From the NCBI GenBank assembly GCA_030696315.1, contig JAUYSM010000053.1, forward strand, positions 1-40,152: 40,152 nt of DNA. Reading direction: 5' to 3'. Positions 1-10,100 of this stretch are shown one piece after another; the stretch's first letter is position 1; each line of letters opens with the position of its first letter. The DNA is from Pseudohongiella sp. GTDB lineage: Bacteria > Pseudomonadota > Gammaproteobacteria > Pseudomonadales > Pseudohongiellaceae. Position numbers and translations under genes: made by a program. A model generated the notes under the pieces. It did no database searches. It had not been told where the DNA came from and worked only from the letters and a program-made list of their open reading frames with translations.

Positions 1-1
1 G

Positions 2-94
2 CAAGCGCTGCTTCCGCAAATGAATCGCTTGGAAGCAGCACGAGTGCTGGCAGGATTTGCATCTGCAGATAGTACCGCTTGGGATCAGGCTTAG
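2..94 (+). pseudogene. Probable detached N-terminal part of the acyl-CoA dehydrogenase, ending at an in-frame TAG
   Basis: The frame of the acyl-CoA dehydrogenase stays open from base 2 to a TAG at 92-94, then continues directly into the recognised enzyme. The 30 codons before the TAG read like an ACAD N-terminal helix: they end in FASADSTAWDQA, and the residues after the stop are KLPAAVPAVLAHAGLLG. Family members usually have about 45-55 residues before the GLLG-like motif, and including this stretch would restore much of that. The other two plus frames are closed here. It could instead be the last residues of an unrelated upstream gene. The reading as one interrupted gene is an inference from frame and length. 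Confidence 0.45.
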
Positions 95-97
95 AAA

Positions 98-1174
98 TTG
101 CCTGCCGCGGTGCCTGCAGTGCTGGCACACGCTGGATTGCTCGGCACTTTTATCAGTACTGAGCATGCAGGCAGAGGTTGGGATGCCGTATCTTTTGGCT
201 GGTTGTGCGCAGAGCTTGGGCAGTGCAGCCTGTCCTTACTCAGTATCGTCACTGTACACAGCATGGTGATGGAAGCCATCCGTTTGTCTGGTACCGAGCA
301 GCAGCGTGCCGAGTGGCTACCCGTGCTGGCACAAGGCAAAAAAATGGGTGCTTTTGCCCTCACCGAACCTGATTTCGGCAGCGACGCAACCGGCATTCAG
401 ACCTCCTTAGTTGAATGCGCTGAAGGGTACCGCGTGAGCGGCAGGAAGAAGTGGATTTCGTACGCCGCCAGAGCAGATGTATTGCTGGTGTTTGGCAAGC
501 TGGAGGATGGCAGTGCAGTTGCCTGCCTGCTGCCGACAGATGCGCCGGGTTTGCGTATCACACCGATGAAAGGCTTGTTGGGTTTTCGCGCGGCAATGCT
601 CGCCGAAATCGAGATGAATGATTGCGTGATCCCTGCTGCCAATCTGATCGGCCGCAAAGGCGCGGGCATCAATTATGTTGCAGCGGGTGCACTTGATCTG
701 GGCCGGCTTGCGATTGCGTTTGGCAGCCTTGGTGCGATGGAGGCGTGTGTCACAGATTCTGTGACCTACGCCAGACAACGCAAACAGTTCGGCCAATCAC
801 TGTCCAAACATCAACTTATTCAACAGATGCTGGCAGACATGATCACCTCATACAAAGCGGCCGAGCGGCTGTGTGTGTATGCTGCGGAGCTGCGCACCGT
901 GGGTGATCCGATGGCGGCTGTGGAAACAGCAACAGCCAAATATTTTGCATCCACACATGCTGTCACTGTGGCCAATCACGCCGTACAGATTCATGGCGCA
1001 GCGGGCTGCAGTGCCGCAGAAAGCCGCACCGAACGGTTTTATCGCGATCTGAAAATAACTGAGCTGATAGAAGGCAGTAATCAGATGCAGCAGATCATGA
1101 TTGCGCAGAATGGCATGGGTGAATTTGTACAATCCGCGCTGCGGCGCAAACGTCTGTTAACGGACAATTCATGA
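98..1174 (+). CDS. Acyl-CoA/acyl-ACP dehydrogenase, FkbI-like
   Basis: FAD-dependent acyl-thioester dehydrogenase of the ACAD family. The flavin motif GAFALTEPDFGSDA lies near residues 88-101. The C-terminal half is helical, and IEGSNQMQ holds the expected catalytic-base glutamate, about residue 325, equivalent to the Glu of the usual YEGT motif. The only available start after an in-frame TAG (92-94) is TTG at 98, which leaves about 14 residues before the GLLG motif where the family has about 45-55, so the N-terminus looks cut off. It overlaps the FkbH gene by ATGA. An ACAD beside FkbH recalls FkbI of the methoxymalonyl-ACP pathway, where glyceryl-ACP is oxidised to an unusual extender unit. 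The carrier protein, second dehydrogenase and methyltransferase of that pathway are not in the window. Whether the gene is intact is uncertain. Confidence 0.8.
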   Translation: MPAAVPAVLAHAGLLGTFISTEHAGRGWDAVSFGWLCAELGQCSLSLLSIVTVHSMVMEAIRLSGTEQQRAEWLPVLAQGKKMGAFALTEPDFGSDATGIQTSLVECAEGYRVSGRKKWISYAARADVLLVFGKLEDGSAVACLLPTDAPGLRITPMKGLLGFRAAMLAEIEMNDCVIPAANLIGRKGAGINYVAAGALDLGRLAIAFGSLGAMEACVTDSVTYARQRKQFGQSLSKHQLIQQMLADMITSYKAAERLCVYAAELRTVGDPMAAVETATAKYFASTHAVTVANHAVQIHGAAGCSAAESRTERFYRDLKITELIEGSNQMQQIMIAQNGMGEFVQSALRRKRLLTDNS

Positions 1175-2226
1175 GTGACACCAGTGCTGCCAAGACCCGC
1201 ATCAAATGTGTGGTTTGGGATCTCGACAATACTGTATGGGATGGCGTGTTGTTGGAGAGCGCCAGCGTGCCGCAATTGCGGCCGCATGTGCGTGACATCA
1301 TCGAATCATTTGATCAACGTGGCATCCTGCAGTCAGTGGCATCGAAGAATGAGCCCGGCCCGGCGATGGACGCGTTGGCAGCGCATGGGCTGGATCATTA
1401 TTTCCTGTATCCGCAGATCAGCTGGAACTCAAAGTCACAAGCCATCAGCAAGATAGCGGAAAAGCTGAATATCGGCATCGATACTTTTGCATTTATTGAT
1501 GATCAGGCCTTTGAGCGTGACGAAGTGCTGTCAGTGCACTCAATGGTCAGGACTTTTACCGAAACAGAACTTGAGCGGCTACCTGGGATTGAAGATTTTA
1601 TACCGCTGCACCTGACTGAGGATTCAAAAAATCGACGTCAGATGTATCAGAAAGAAGCGCTGCGCACCCAGGCGGAAGAAGACTTCAAAGGCCCGCAGGA
1701 TGCGTTTCTGCGCACACTTGGCCTGAAGTTGCGTCTGAAGCTTGCAAGAGAAGAGGATTTATACCGCGCCGAGGAACTCACCGTGCGTACCAATCAGCTC
1801 AACACCACGGGTGTGACCTATTCGGCTGAGCAGTTGCGCGATCTGATCGAGTCTGAGCAGCATCAGCTTATTGTTGCAGAACTGGAAGACAAATATGGTT
1901 CCTATGGGGCCATAGGACTGCTCTTGATTTCGCAAGAAACCGACCTGTGGTGTGTTGATCTTTTCCTGATGTCCTGCCGCGTCATGTCGCGCGGAGTCGG
2001 TGGCACCATTCTCACCGCCTTGCGGACAACCTGCCGCAACCGACAGATCAGGCTGGCGGCGCAGTTCAGGGAAACCGAACGCAACCGCATGATGTTTGTT
2101 ACTTACCGCTTTGCAGGCTTCAAGGAGGATGGCGCGCTGTTGGTAAACGATTTATCCAGAATTCCCGCGCTACCGGATTACATGCAACTGGACCTTGAGT
2201 CCGCAATGGGCTGGAGATTGCTGTGA
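1171..2226 (+). CDS. Stand-alone FkbH-like glyceryl transferase/phosphatase
   Basis: HAD-IIIC/FkbH family protein of 351 residues, the usual length of the short stand-alone form. FkbH-type proteins take 1,3-bisphosphoglycerate, remove phosphate and place the glyceryl group on a carrier-protein thiol. HAD motif I is DLDNT with D17 and D19, motif II is the SVASKN region, and motif III is the acidic pair D110-D111. The C-terminal part carries ELTVRTNQLNTTG, ELEDKYGSYG and SCRVMSRGVG; the cysteine in SCRV (C269) is my candidate for holding the glyceryl thioester. The start overlaps the upstream stop (ATGA) with GGA six bases before it, so translation is probably coupled. A glyceryl-ACP made here would feed an FkbI-type oxidation to a hydroxy- or methoxymalonyl extender, or start a chain. 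The partner ACP was not found in the window. Confidence 0.92.
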   Translation: MSDTSAAKTRIKCVVWDLDNTVWDGVLLESASVPQLRPHVRDIIESFDQRGILQSVASKNEPGPAMDALAAHGLDHYFLYPQISWNSKSQAISKIAEKLNIGIDTFAFIDDQAFERDEVLSVHSMVRTFTETELERLPGIEDFIPLHLTEDSKNRRQMYQKEALRTQAEEDFKGPQDAFLRTLGLKLRLKLAREEDLYRAEELTVRTNQLNTTGVTYSAEQLRDLIESEQHQLIVAELEDKYGSYGAIGLLLISQETDLWCVDLFLMSCRVMSRGVGGTILTALRTTCRNRQIRLAAQFRETERNRMMFVTYRFAGFKEDGALLVNDLSRIPALPDYMQLDLESAMGWRLL

Positions 2227-5200
2227 CTGAACCTGTAAATGCGTCAATGAACAACAGCCCAGACAACCGTGGTGACGACGATATCATTGTCAAAGCACTG
2301 GCCGAGATCCGCCGTTTAAAGGCCGAGAATGCGCAGCTGCGCGCCAGCAATACAGGCGGTGTAGCGCTGCAGAAAAATTCAGTACCAGAGCCCATTGCGG
2401 TTATTGGTTTTGCATGCCGCACACCTGGTGCCGGCGACAACCCGGAAGCGTTCTGGGACATTCTGAAACAAGGCCAGTGCACGATTACCGAGGTGCCTTC
2501 CTACCGTTGGCCGGTTGACCAATACTATGATGCCAATCCGGATGCACCCGGCAAGATGCGTTGTCGTTACGGGTCGTTTCTGGGCAGAGTGGAAGATTTT
2601 GATTGTCGTCTATTTGGTATCTCTCCCGTTGAAGCCAGTGTCATGGATCCGCAGCAGCGCCTGTTGCTGGAAATGGCGTGGGAAGCGCTGGAAGATGCCA
2701 ATATGAACATGGAGTCACTCAAAGGTTCCGCCACCGGCGTGTTTATAGGGCAAAGCGGGTTTGATTTTGCCGCGCAGCACATGACCGAAGAAAGTCTGAA
2801 CGAGATCACGCCATATGTGGGTACCGGCTGTGCAACCAGTCCGGCTGCTGGTCGCATTTCTTACACTTTCGACTTCAAGGGACCATCGTATGTGGTGGAT
2901 ACCGCTTGTTCGTCATCGCTGGTAGCGCTTCATAACGCCTGCCAGAGTCTGCGACAGGGTGAATCGACACTTGCGCTGGTTGGTGCTGCCAACCTGATTC
3001 TGGCACCGGGCATGAGTATCAACTTTGATAAAGTTGGCATGTTGTGTGAAGACGGCGTTGTCAAAACCTTCGACAAAGATGCTCACGGCGTGGTGCGTGC
3101 CGAAGGTGGTGGTATGGTGGTGCTCAAGCGTCTGGACGCAGCACTGCGCGATGGCGATCGCATCGATGGTGTGATTTTGGGTTCAGCCATCAGTCAGGAC
3201 GGTGCCAGTTCAAGTTTGATGGCGCCAAGTGGCAATTCACAGAAATCGGTGATGCAGGCAGCGCTCAAAGCCGCTGCAATTGATTCAGACAACATCGATG
3301 TTATAGAGGCGCACGGCACTGCCACGGCGCTGGGTGATCCCACCGAGTTAAACGCCTTGCTCGAAGTTTACTGCAGAACACCCCGTTCGCAGCCCCTGTT
3401 GGTTGGTTCGGTAAAAACCAATTTCGGGCACATGGAGGCCTCTGCCGGTATCGTTGGTTTTATCAAACTGCTGCTGGCAATGCGTAACGACTATATACCT
3501 CAGCACCTGAATTATTCTGAAGGCCATCCTGATGTGGACTGGGCTAATGAAGCGATTGAAGTGTGTGCGCAAGGCAGGCCTTGGCCCAGATCACCCCGCA
3601 GACGGGTGGCAGGCCTGAGTGGGTTTGGTTTCTCAGGCACAAATGCCCACGTTATTCTTGCGGAAGCGCCTGAGGTGGCAGCAGCTGCAGCAACGTCCGA
3701 ACAACATCAGCTGTTGATGTTGAGCGCTGCTACATCGGCGTCAGTGCAAGAAACTGCTGTTGCGCTGGCAGACTGGATGCAAAGCCATCCCGACGTTTCT
3801 CTGGCACAGGTTTGTCATACCTGGGCAACTCGCAGAAAGCGTCAGGTCAATCGCTTTGCACTGGTCTCAGCTGACCGCGATGAAGCTATTACCAGGCTGC
3901 GACGTTTTGCTGAAGCCGGCAAGGCAAAGGGTTGCTCCAGTGGCACAGCCCAGACCCGTTCAGGACGACTGGCAGTTGCCATGATCTGTGGTGGCCATGG
4001 TGCGCAATACCACGGTATGTCAGCCGTGTTGTATCAGGCAGAACCCGTTTTCAGAGCTGCGTTTGATCGTGCCAGCGCTATCGCCAGCCAGTACTGCGGC
4101 AGCGATTTGCGCACCCTGTTGCATGCGTTGCCAGAAGCAGACGGCAAAAATACCGGGAAATTACTGCAAGGCAATACAGTTCAGGGCGAACTTGGCAAAA
4201 CCCTGCACGCTCAACTGGGAATCTTTTGTGTTCAGTATGGCCTTGCCCAGCAATGGCAGGCCTGGGGCGTAGAGCCAAAAGCATTGTTGGGGCACAGTCT
4301 GGGTGAATACACAGCGGCTTGTCTGGCCGAGGTGTTTTCGCTGGAAGACGCCGTGATGCTGATTGCCGAACGTGCACGTTTGATGGATGCCTATACACCA
4401 CCAGGCGCAATGATCACCGCATTCCACGATGAAACAGCGGTGCAGACTATAGTTGCTGATTTCTCCGATGCCAGTATTGCGGCGGTGAATGGCCCCGGCA
4501 TTATCCTGGTAGCAGGCAACGCCGGCAGCATCGTCGACATTGCCCGGCGCATCGATGCTGACGGCGGACGTACCACTAGTGTGCCCATAGACCGCGCATT
4601 TCACTCGCCACTGGTGGATGCGGTGTTGCCGTATTTCCGTCAGGTATTGGAGAAGGTGCAATTTTCTGCGCCAACAATCCCGCTGATCTCGAATCTGACC
4701 GGCGCTGTCGCAGACCACAGTATCACCACCGTTGACTATTGGTTGCGCCATTCGCGCGAGCCCGTGCAATTTATGAAAGGCATGCACGCTTTGCACGCTG
4801 CAAAATATGACGCCTTTATCGATCTTAGTCCGGAACCGGTGATGATGGGACTGGATCTGTGTTTTCAGGAAATCCGCGATGCCGTGGGTTCCAAAGGTGT
4901 GTGGGTGCCAAGCATCAGGAACGGTACGGACGATCAGGTGCGAATGCTGGAATCGCTGGGCAAGTTGTATTGCCTTGGCCTTAATCCCGCTCGCGTAACG
5001 CAGCACGAAGCTCTGGTGCGCTTGCCAACGGTTCGTTTTGACAGGCAGCGCTGCTGGTCAGCCGCGGCAGAGCGGGGGCAGCATATAGCTGCGGCCGCGA
5101 CGCCAGCCAATCCAGCTGCCAGTCTGGCGCCCGTCGCCACATACTCCTCAGGTTCCGACGCCGATATTCATCGTGTGATGCTCGAACACATGGCCGTGGT

Positions 5201-5237
5201 GGAACAATACCTCGCCCTGACTGAAAGAAACAGGTAA
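2223..5237 (+). CDS. Type I polyketide synthase, KS-AT (no ACP)
   Basis: Chain-extending PKS protein of 1004 residues. Residues about 22-42 form a charged coiled coil (KALAEIRRLKAENAQL) typical of N-terminal docking domains, implying an upstream partner outside the window. The KS spans about 55-480 with C229 in DTACSSS, H364 in EAHGTA and H403 in NFGHMEA, so the triad is complete. The AT spans about 590-900 with S692 in GHSLGE and A-F-H at 792-794, the malonyl-type pattern (RAFH rather than HAFH). A GGHGAQ loop replaces the common GQGAQ. The post-AT linker VRLPTVRFDRQRCW is intact. There is no KR, DH, ER or ACP; the ACP begins the next protein, so this is a split module making a beta-keto chain. 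The GTG start overlaps the previous stop (GTGA) and has GGAG six bases upstream. Malonyl versus hydroxy/methoxymalonyl cannot be settled by eye. Confidence 0.95.
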   Translation: MTEPVNASMNNSPDNRGDDDIIVKALAEIRRLKAENAQLRASNTGGVALQKNSVPEPIAVIGFACRTPGAGDNPEAFWDILKQGQCTITEVPSYRWPVDQYYDANPDAPGKMRCRYGSFLGRVEDFDCRLFGISPVEASVMDPQQRLLLEMAWEALEDANMNMESLKGSATGVFIGQSGFDFAAQHMTEESLNEITPYVGTGCATSPAAGRISYTFDFKGPSYVVDTACSSSLVALHNACQSLRQGESTLALVGAANLILAPGMSINFDKVGMLCEDGVVKTFDKDAHGVVRAEGGGMVVLKRLDAALRDGDRIDGVILGSAISQDGASSSLMAPSGNSQKSVMQAALKAAAIDSDNIDVIEAHGTATALGDPTELNALLEVYCRTPRSQPLLVGSVKTNFGHMEASAGIVGFIKLLLAMRNDYIPQHLNYSEGHPDVDWANEAIEVCAQGRPWPRSPRRRVAGLSGFGFSGTNAHVILAEAPEVAAAAATSEQHQLLMLSAATSASVQETAVALADWMQSHPDVSLAQVCHTWATRRKRQVNRFALVSADRDEAITRLRRFAEAGKAKGCSSGTAQTRSGRLAVAMICGGHGAQYHGMSAVLYQAEPVFRAAFDRASAIASQYCGSDLRTLLHALPEADGKNTGKLLQGNTVQGELGKTLHAQLGIFCVQYGLAQQWQAWGVEPKALLGHSLGEYTAACLAEVFSLEDAVMLIAERARLMDAYTPPGAMITAFHDETAVQTIVADFSDASIAAVNGPGIILVAGNAGSIVDIARRIDADGGRTTSVPIDRAFHSPLVDAVLPYFRQVLEKVQFSAPTIPLISNLTGAVADHSITTVDYWLRHSREPVQFMKGMHALHAAKYDAFIDLSPEPVMMGLDLCFQEIRDAVGSKGVWVPSIRNGTDDQVRMLESLGKLYCLGLNPARVTQHEALVRLPTVRFDRQRCWSAAAERGQHIAAAATPANPAASLAPVATYSSGSDADIHRVMLEHMAVVEQYLALTERNR

Positions 5238-5244
5238 CAAAATT

Positions 5245-7130
5245 ATGTCGCAGCAACAGTCAACGCTCGATGCGGTCGTCGCGATTATCGAGTCGATCAG
5301 CGGTGTCAGCGTCAGTGATCTGAACCGGGACACCGACCTATTGGATCTGGGTCTTGATTCGCTGATGTTTGTGCGTATCGGTCGTGTGCTGGAGAGCCAA
5401 TACCGCGTCGAGATTTCAATGAAGCGTTTTTACGACGAACTCTCCAACCTGGGTGCGCTGGCTGATCACCTTGCTGCCAACGGTTCGCCCATGGTCGTCG
5501 CTCAAGAACAACCGCAGCAGGCAGCCCCAATTGCTGGCAGCGCCGCCGCTGCAGATGTCAACACAGTGATGTCAGCACACATGGCACTGATGCGGCGTTA
5601 TCTGGATGGCGTAGCCGCTGGCAGACATACAACAGTTCCCGCAAGCCCGGGCTTAAACGTTGCTTCGACCGCGATCAGCAGGCCAGCACCTGCCCCGCAG
5701 ACCGGTAATCACAACGATGCTGTAGAAACCCGTAAAAAATTCAGCGGCATCGTCACGCAGAAAGAAGAACTGAGTACCCAACAGCGCGACTTTATCGGCC
5801 AACTGACAGCGCGCCTGTCTGCGCGATGCAGACTCAGCAAACAAATGGCGGAAGAGGGCAGAGAGTATCTGTCTGACTGGAAATACTCGCTGCAGTTCAA
5901 ACAGGATCTTAAAGAGTTACGTTTTCCTGTGGTGTGCGAAACTGCCTCAGGCTCGCGTTTTACCGATGTCGATGGCAATGAGTATGTGGACATCGCCATG
6001 GGCATGGGCGTGCATTATTTCGGGCATTCCCCGCGCTTTATTGACGATGCCGTGCGTAGGCAGCTCGAAAGTAATCTTGCGTTGGGACCACAGTCCCGTC
6101 TGGCGCCAGATGTCGCACGCCGGATATGTGCGCTGACCGGTCACCAACGCGCGGCGTTTTTTGTCACCGGTTCCGACGCCGTTATGCTGGCATTGCGTCT
6201 GGTGCGTGCCGCCCGCGCCCGCGACAAAGTGGTGATGTTCGCCGGTGCCTATCATGGCATCTGCAGCGATGTGCTGGCGGGGCAGGGTGAAAGCGGCGCA
6301 GTGCCGATGTCGCCTGGTTTGCCGACCGGTATCGTTAATGACCTCATTGTGCTGGACTACGATGCCCCTGAATCCCTTGGCCGGATCCGTGAACTTGCTG
6401 ATCAACTTGCCGGTGTGCTGGTGGAACCGGTGCAGAGCCGCAATCCGGCGTTACAACCGCAACGCTTCCTGCGCCAGTTGCGAGCATTGTGTACCGAACT
6501 GAATATTCCGCTGATTTTTGACGAAATGGTTAACGGTTTCCGTCAGGCGCCGGGTGGTATGCAGGAGTGGTTTGGTGTGAAGGCCGATATGTCGACCTAC
6601 GGCAAAATTATTGGTGGTGGTTATCCACTGAGCGTGATTGCCGGCAATGCCGAACTTATGCAGTGGATAGATGGCGGCGTATGGCATTACGGCGACAACA
6701 GCGCGCCATTGACGGACTCCATAGCCACTGGTGGCACACACAACAAACACCCGGTCGCGCTTGCTGCGGCCGCCGCTGTGCTTGACCACATCGAGAATAA
6801 TCCTGGGCTGTTCCTCGCTGCCCGCATGCGCATGCATCAACTGGCCGATCGGATCAATGTCTGGTTTGAGCGCAACGCGGTGCCGCTGCGACTGACGTAT
6901 TTTGGCACGCAGTTCAAGTTCGAAAGTTTTGCGTCGGCGTTTGAAGTCGAGCTGTTTTTCTACCTGCTGCTGGAAAAAGGTATTTACACCTGGGAATTGC
7001 ATGTCGCCAATTTGTCCACGGAACATACGCAAGAAGACGCGGATCAATTATTAGCCGCAATCGTCTACGCAGTAGAGCAACTGCGCGCTGGCGGTTTTGT
7101 ATTCCGCGCGGACAGGCTGCGCCGCCAGTA
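5245..7130 (+). other. Domain block: ACP plus beta-aminotransferase
   Basis: The ACP (pantetheine site S39) is followed by a helix-rich linker with the motif VMSAHMALMRRYL near residues 110-122, then a glutamate-1-semialdehyde-aminomutase-like PLP domain. Seen motifs are TGSDAVMLALR (cofactor phosphate region), IPLIFDEMVNGF (the aspartate that contacts the pyridine nitrogen) and STYGKIIGGG with the Schiff-base lysine K454. With no ketoreductase in the module, the expected substrate is the beta-ketoacyl-ACP from the upstream KS-AT, and the expected product is a beta-aminoacyl-ACP. The beta-amine may later serve as the nucleophile for ring closure, as in the iturins. Confidence 0.88.
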
Positions 7131-10100
7131 CCTGCCCATGTCGTCGGTTCAGAAACGGCTTTATGCCATAACCCAACGTGAAGGCGCTGAGAAACCTTAC
7201 CACCTTGCCGGCGCCTGGCGCCTCAGAGGCACGGTGGATGCTGCGCGTCTGGAAGATTGTATCCATCAGGTCATTATCCGCCACGAATCACTGCGCACTG
7301 CTTTTGTTGTTGTCGACGGCGAGTTTTATCAACGCATAATAGCCGAGCCGCGCTTTTTTCTTGATCGGTTTGACGCAGGCCCGGAAGCGGTTGATGAGCT
7401 GCTGGACGCCTATATTCAGCCCTTCAATCTATTGGAGCCGCCGCTGATTCGTGTTGCTCTCGCCGCTGAAGATAACGGCACCCACCTGTTGCTGATGGAT
7501 GTGCACCATATCGTGGCCGATGGGCTGTCGATGAATGTGGTGTTACAGGAAATTCTGGCGCTATACGATGGGGAGCGACTTGAGCCCGTCCGTAGTCAGA
7601 CACGTCATGTGCAGGATGCCATCACGCAGTATCTGGCAGGCGACCGGGCCAGGGAAGATTCGCGTTACTGGCTGGAAACACTGACGCCCTTTGTTGCAAC
7701 ACAGGAGACCTTTGATCTTTCGCCAGACTTCAGCCGGCCGCCGGTGACAAGTTTTGCTGGCAGGCGTATTGCGCTCAAGCTGGACACGGAGTCCACGGCG
7801 GCGTTACATCGTTTCTGCACCAAGTCGCGTATTTCCACGTTCGGCGCTTTGTTCGCAGTGTTTGTGGCCTGGACCTGGCGCTATGCGCGACAGCGGCAGT
7901 TTGTTGTCGGTTTGCCCGGCTCAGGTCGCCCTGATGCCGCAGCCGACAATGCCGTGGGTATGTTTGTCAACACACTTGCATTTCCGGCGAGCATCAACGA
8001 GCACAGTAGTGTCAACGAGTTTCTGCAACAGATTCGCGACCAACTGTTTGAGGTACAGGCGCACAGTGATTATCCATTCAGCGCCTTGCTTGGCGCACTC
8101 AATATCAGTCACCGTGCCAATCGTAACCCGCTGTTTGACGTCATGTTCTCGTACGAGAATGCCGGCTCGCGCACCATCAAAACCAACAGCTTTGACGGAG
8201 AAACGCTGACTCAGTATGAAGGCGCTGGTATGTTTGACATCAGCCTCGATCTGATCGAGGCCGAGAACAGCGTGTTGATCAACTGCGCGTATGCAGAGAG
8301 CCTGTTCAGCGAAACCACCATGACCAGACGCATAGGTGAGTACCTGACCTTGCTTGAAACCCTGGTAGCGGGCGACACCGGAACCGTTGTTGATTGGGTG
8401 AATTCTGCATTTACCGTTCCGGAACCTACGCCGCAGGCGAACGTCGGCGCGCGTGTGGCAATGTTGCACAGTGGCTCCAGGACTGCGACCAGATCAGCGG
8501 CAAAATCAGCAAACGTTTCAAAAACAGCAAGTGCCAGAGTTGTACCCGACACAATTTACAGTCAGTGGAAGAAGCAGGTTGCCAGCGGCGCGCACACGAT
8601 TGCGTTGATCGAAGGCGATCGTCAGCTCACTTATGCGCAAGTCGATAATCTGGTCACGGAAACTGCATTCACGCTGTTTAACCTGTATGGCATCAGAGCC
8701 GGTGACAGAGTGCTTGTCAGTCTCGACTCGTCGATTGACCTCATCACGGCGATGTTCGCCTTGTTTTCGATGGGTGCAGTCTATGTACCGGTCACTCCCG
8801 ATACGCCACTGGCGCGTGTGCGTTTGATCCTGCAGCAATGTGATGCGCACTATCTGATCCATGCGACAGGACATGCCTGTGTCCCTGAGCTGACAGACTC
8901 AAAGGCTGTCGAATGTATCGCGATAGAAGTGCTAAACAAACGTGCCATTGCAACAACACGGCATCAGGCCCTGCAAGCGCCGCAAGCAGAGGATGTCGCC
9001 TATGTCATTTTCACATCTGGCAGTACCGGTGTGCCCAAGGGTGTTGAAATTCTTCATTCAGGCATTACCAACTCGGTTGCCTGGCGAATCCGGGAATATC
9101 GACTTGAGCGCGCAGATACCACATTGCAGATGCCAAGCGCGGGGTTTGACGCCTCGCTGATCGACATTCTGAGTGCGCTGCTGAGTGGCGGGCGCCTGGT
9201 GATGATTGATACCGCCTCCAAACGTTCGGTTGAGCGCATCAGGGAAAACATCGAACAGCACCAGGTCACTTCCATCCTGTTGACACCGACCTTGTACCGT
9301 GTCCTGCTCGAGCGGATACCCGCATCAGTAGCATCCTTGCGTTTTGTTACTGTGGCTGGCGAAAAGCTTGCGCCCGATCTGATGCAAGCGCATTTTGCCC
9401 GCGTTCCGATGGTTGAATTGTGGAACGAATACGGACCCACCGAATGCAGCGTCGTGGTCAGTGGCGGCCGGCTCACGCCGGACCTGGACCGCGTCACCAT
9501 AGGTTGGCCGATACCCAATACCCAGGTGTTCATCCTTGATGAACAGGAGCATCCGCTTCCGACTGGCGTCTGGGGGCGTTTGTGGGTCAGTGGTATTGGT
9601 CTGGCCAAAGCTTATGCAGGCGATGAACTGACAACAAATAACAAATTCCGCTGCCTGCCTGCGCTCGGCAATATACGTTGTTACGACACCGGCGATGTCG
9701 CCCGCCTGCTTGACACGGGCGCCCTGGAATTTAAAGGCAGAGACGATGGCCAGGTCAAAGTTAACGGTTATCGTATTGAACTTGATGACGTTGAAACGGC
9801 GCTGCGCAGTCAGCTCAAGCTGAGCGAAGTAGCAGTCAGTGTTATCGATAAAGGCAACAGTGCGAGCCTGCATGCCTGGGTCGTGGCCGATGCTGTGCCG
9901 GTCGCCTGGCGCGAAGATCTGCTGACAGTATTGCCTGCGTGGATGGTGCCTGCCGCGTTGCATTCAGTTGCCAGCTTGCCGATGCTGCCAAGCGGCAAAC
10001 TGAATCGCCGCGCGCTGGTGCCACCCGCTGACCTTGCAACAACGGGTATTGCAGCCGACATCGTGGAGTCTCTGCCAATTGATAACAACCTGGCGCTGTT

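Noticed and set aside
4161-5006. Minus-strand open frame (281 codons) opposite the AT domain
   Set aside because: Shadow of the AT reading frame with atypical composition.
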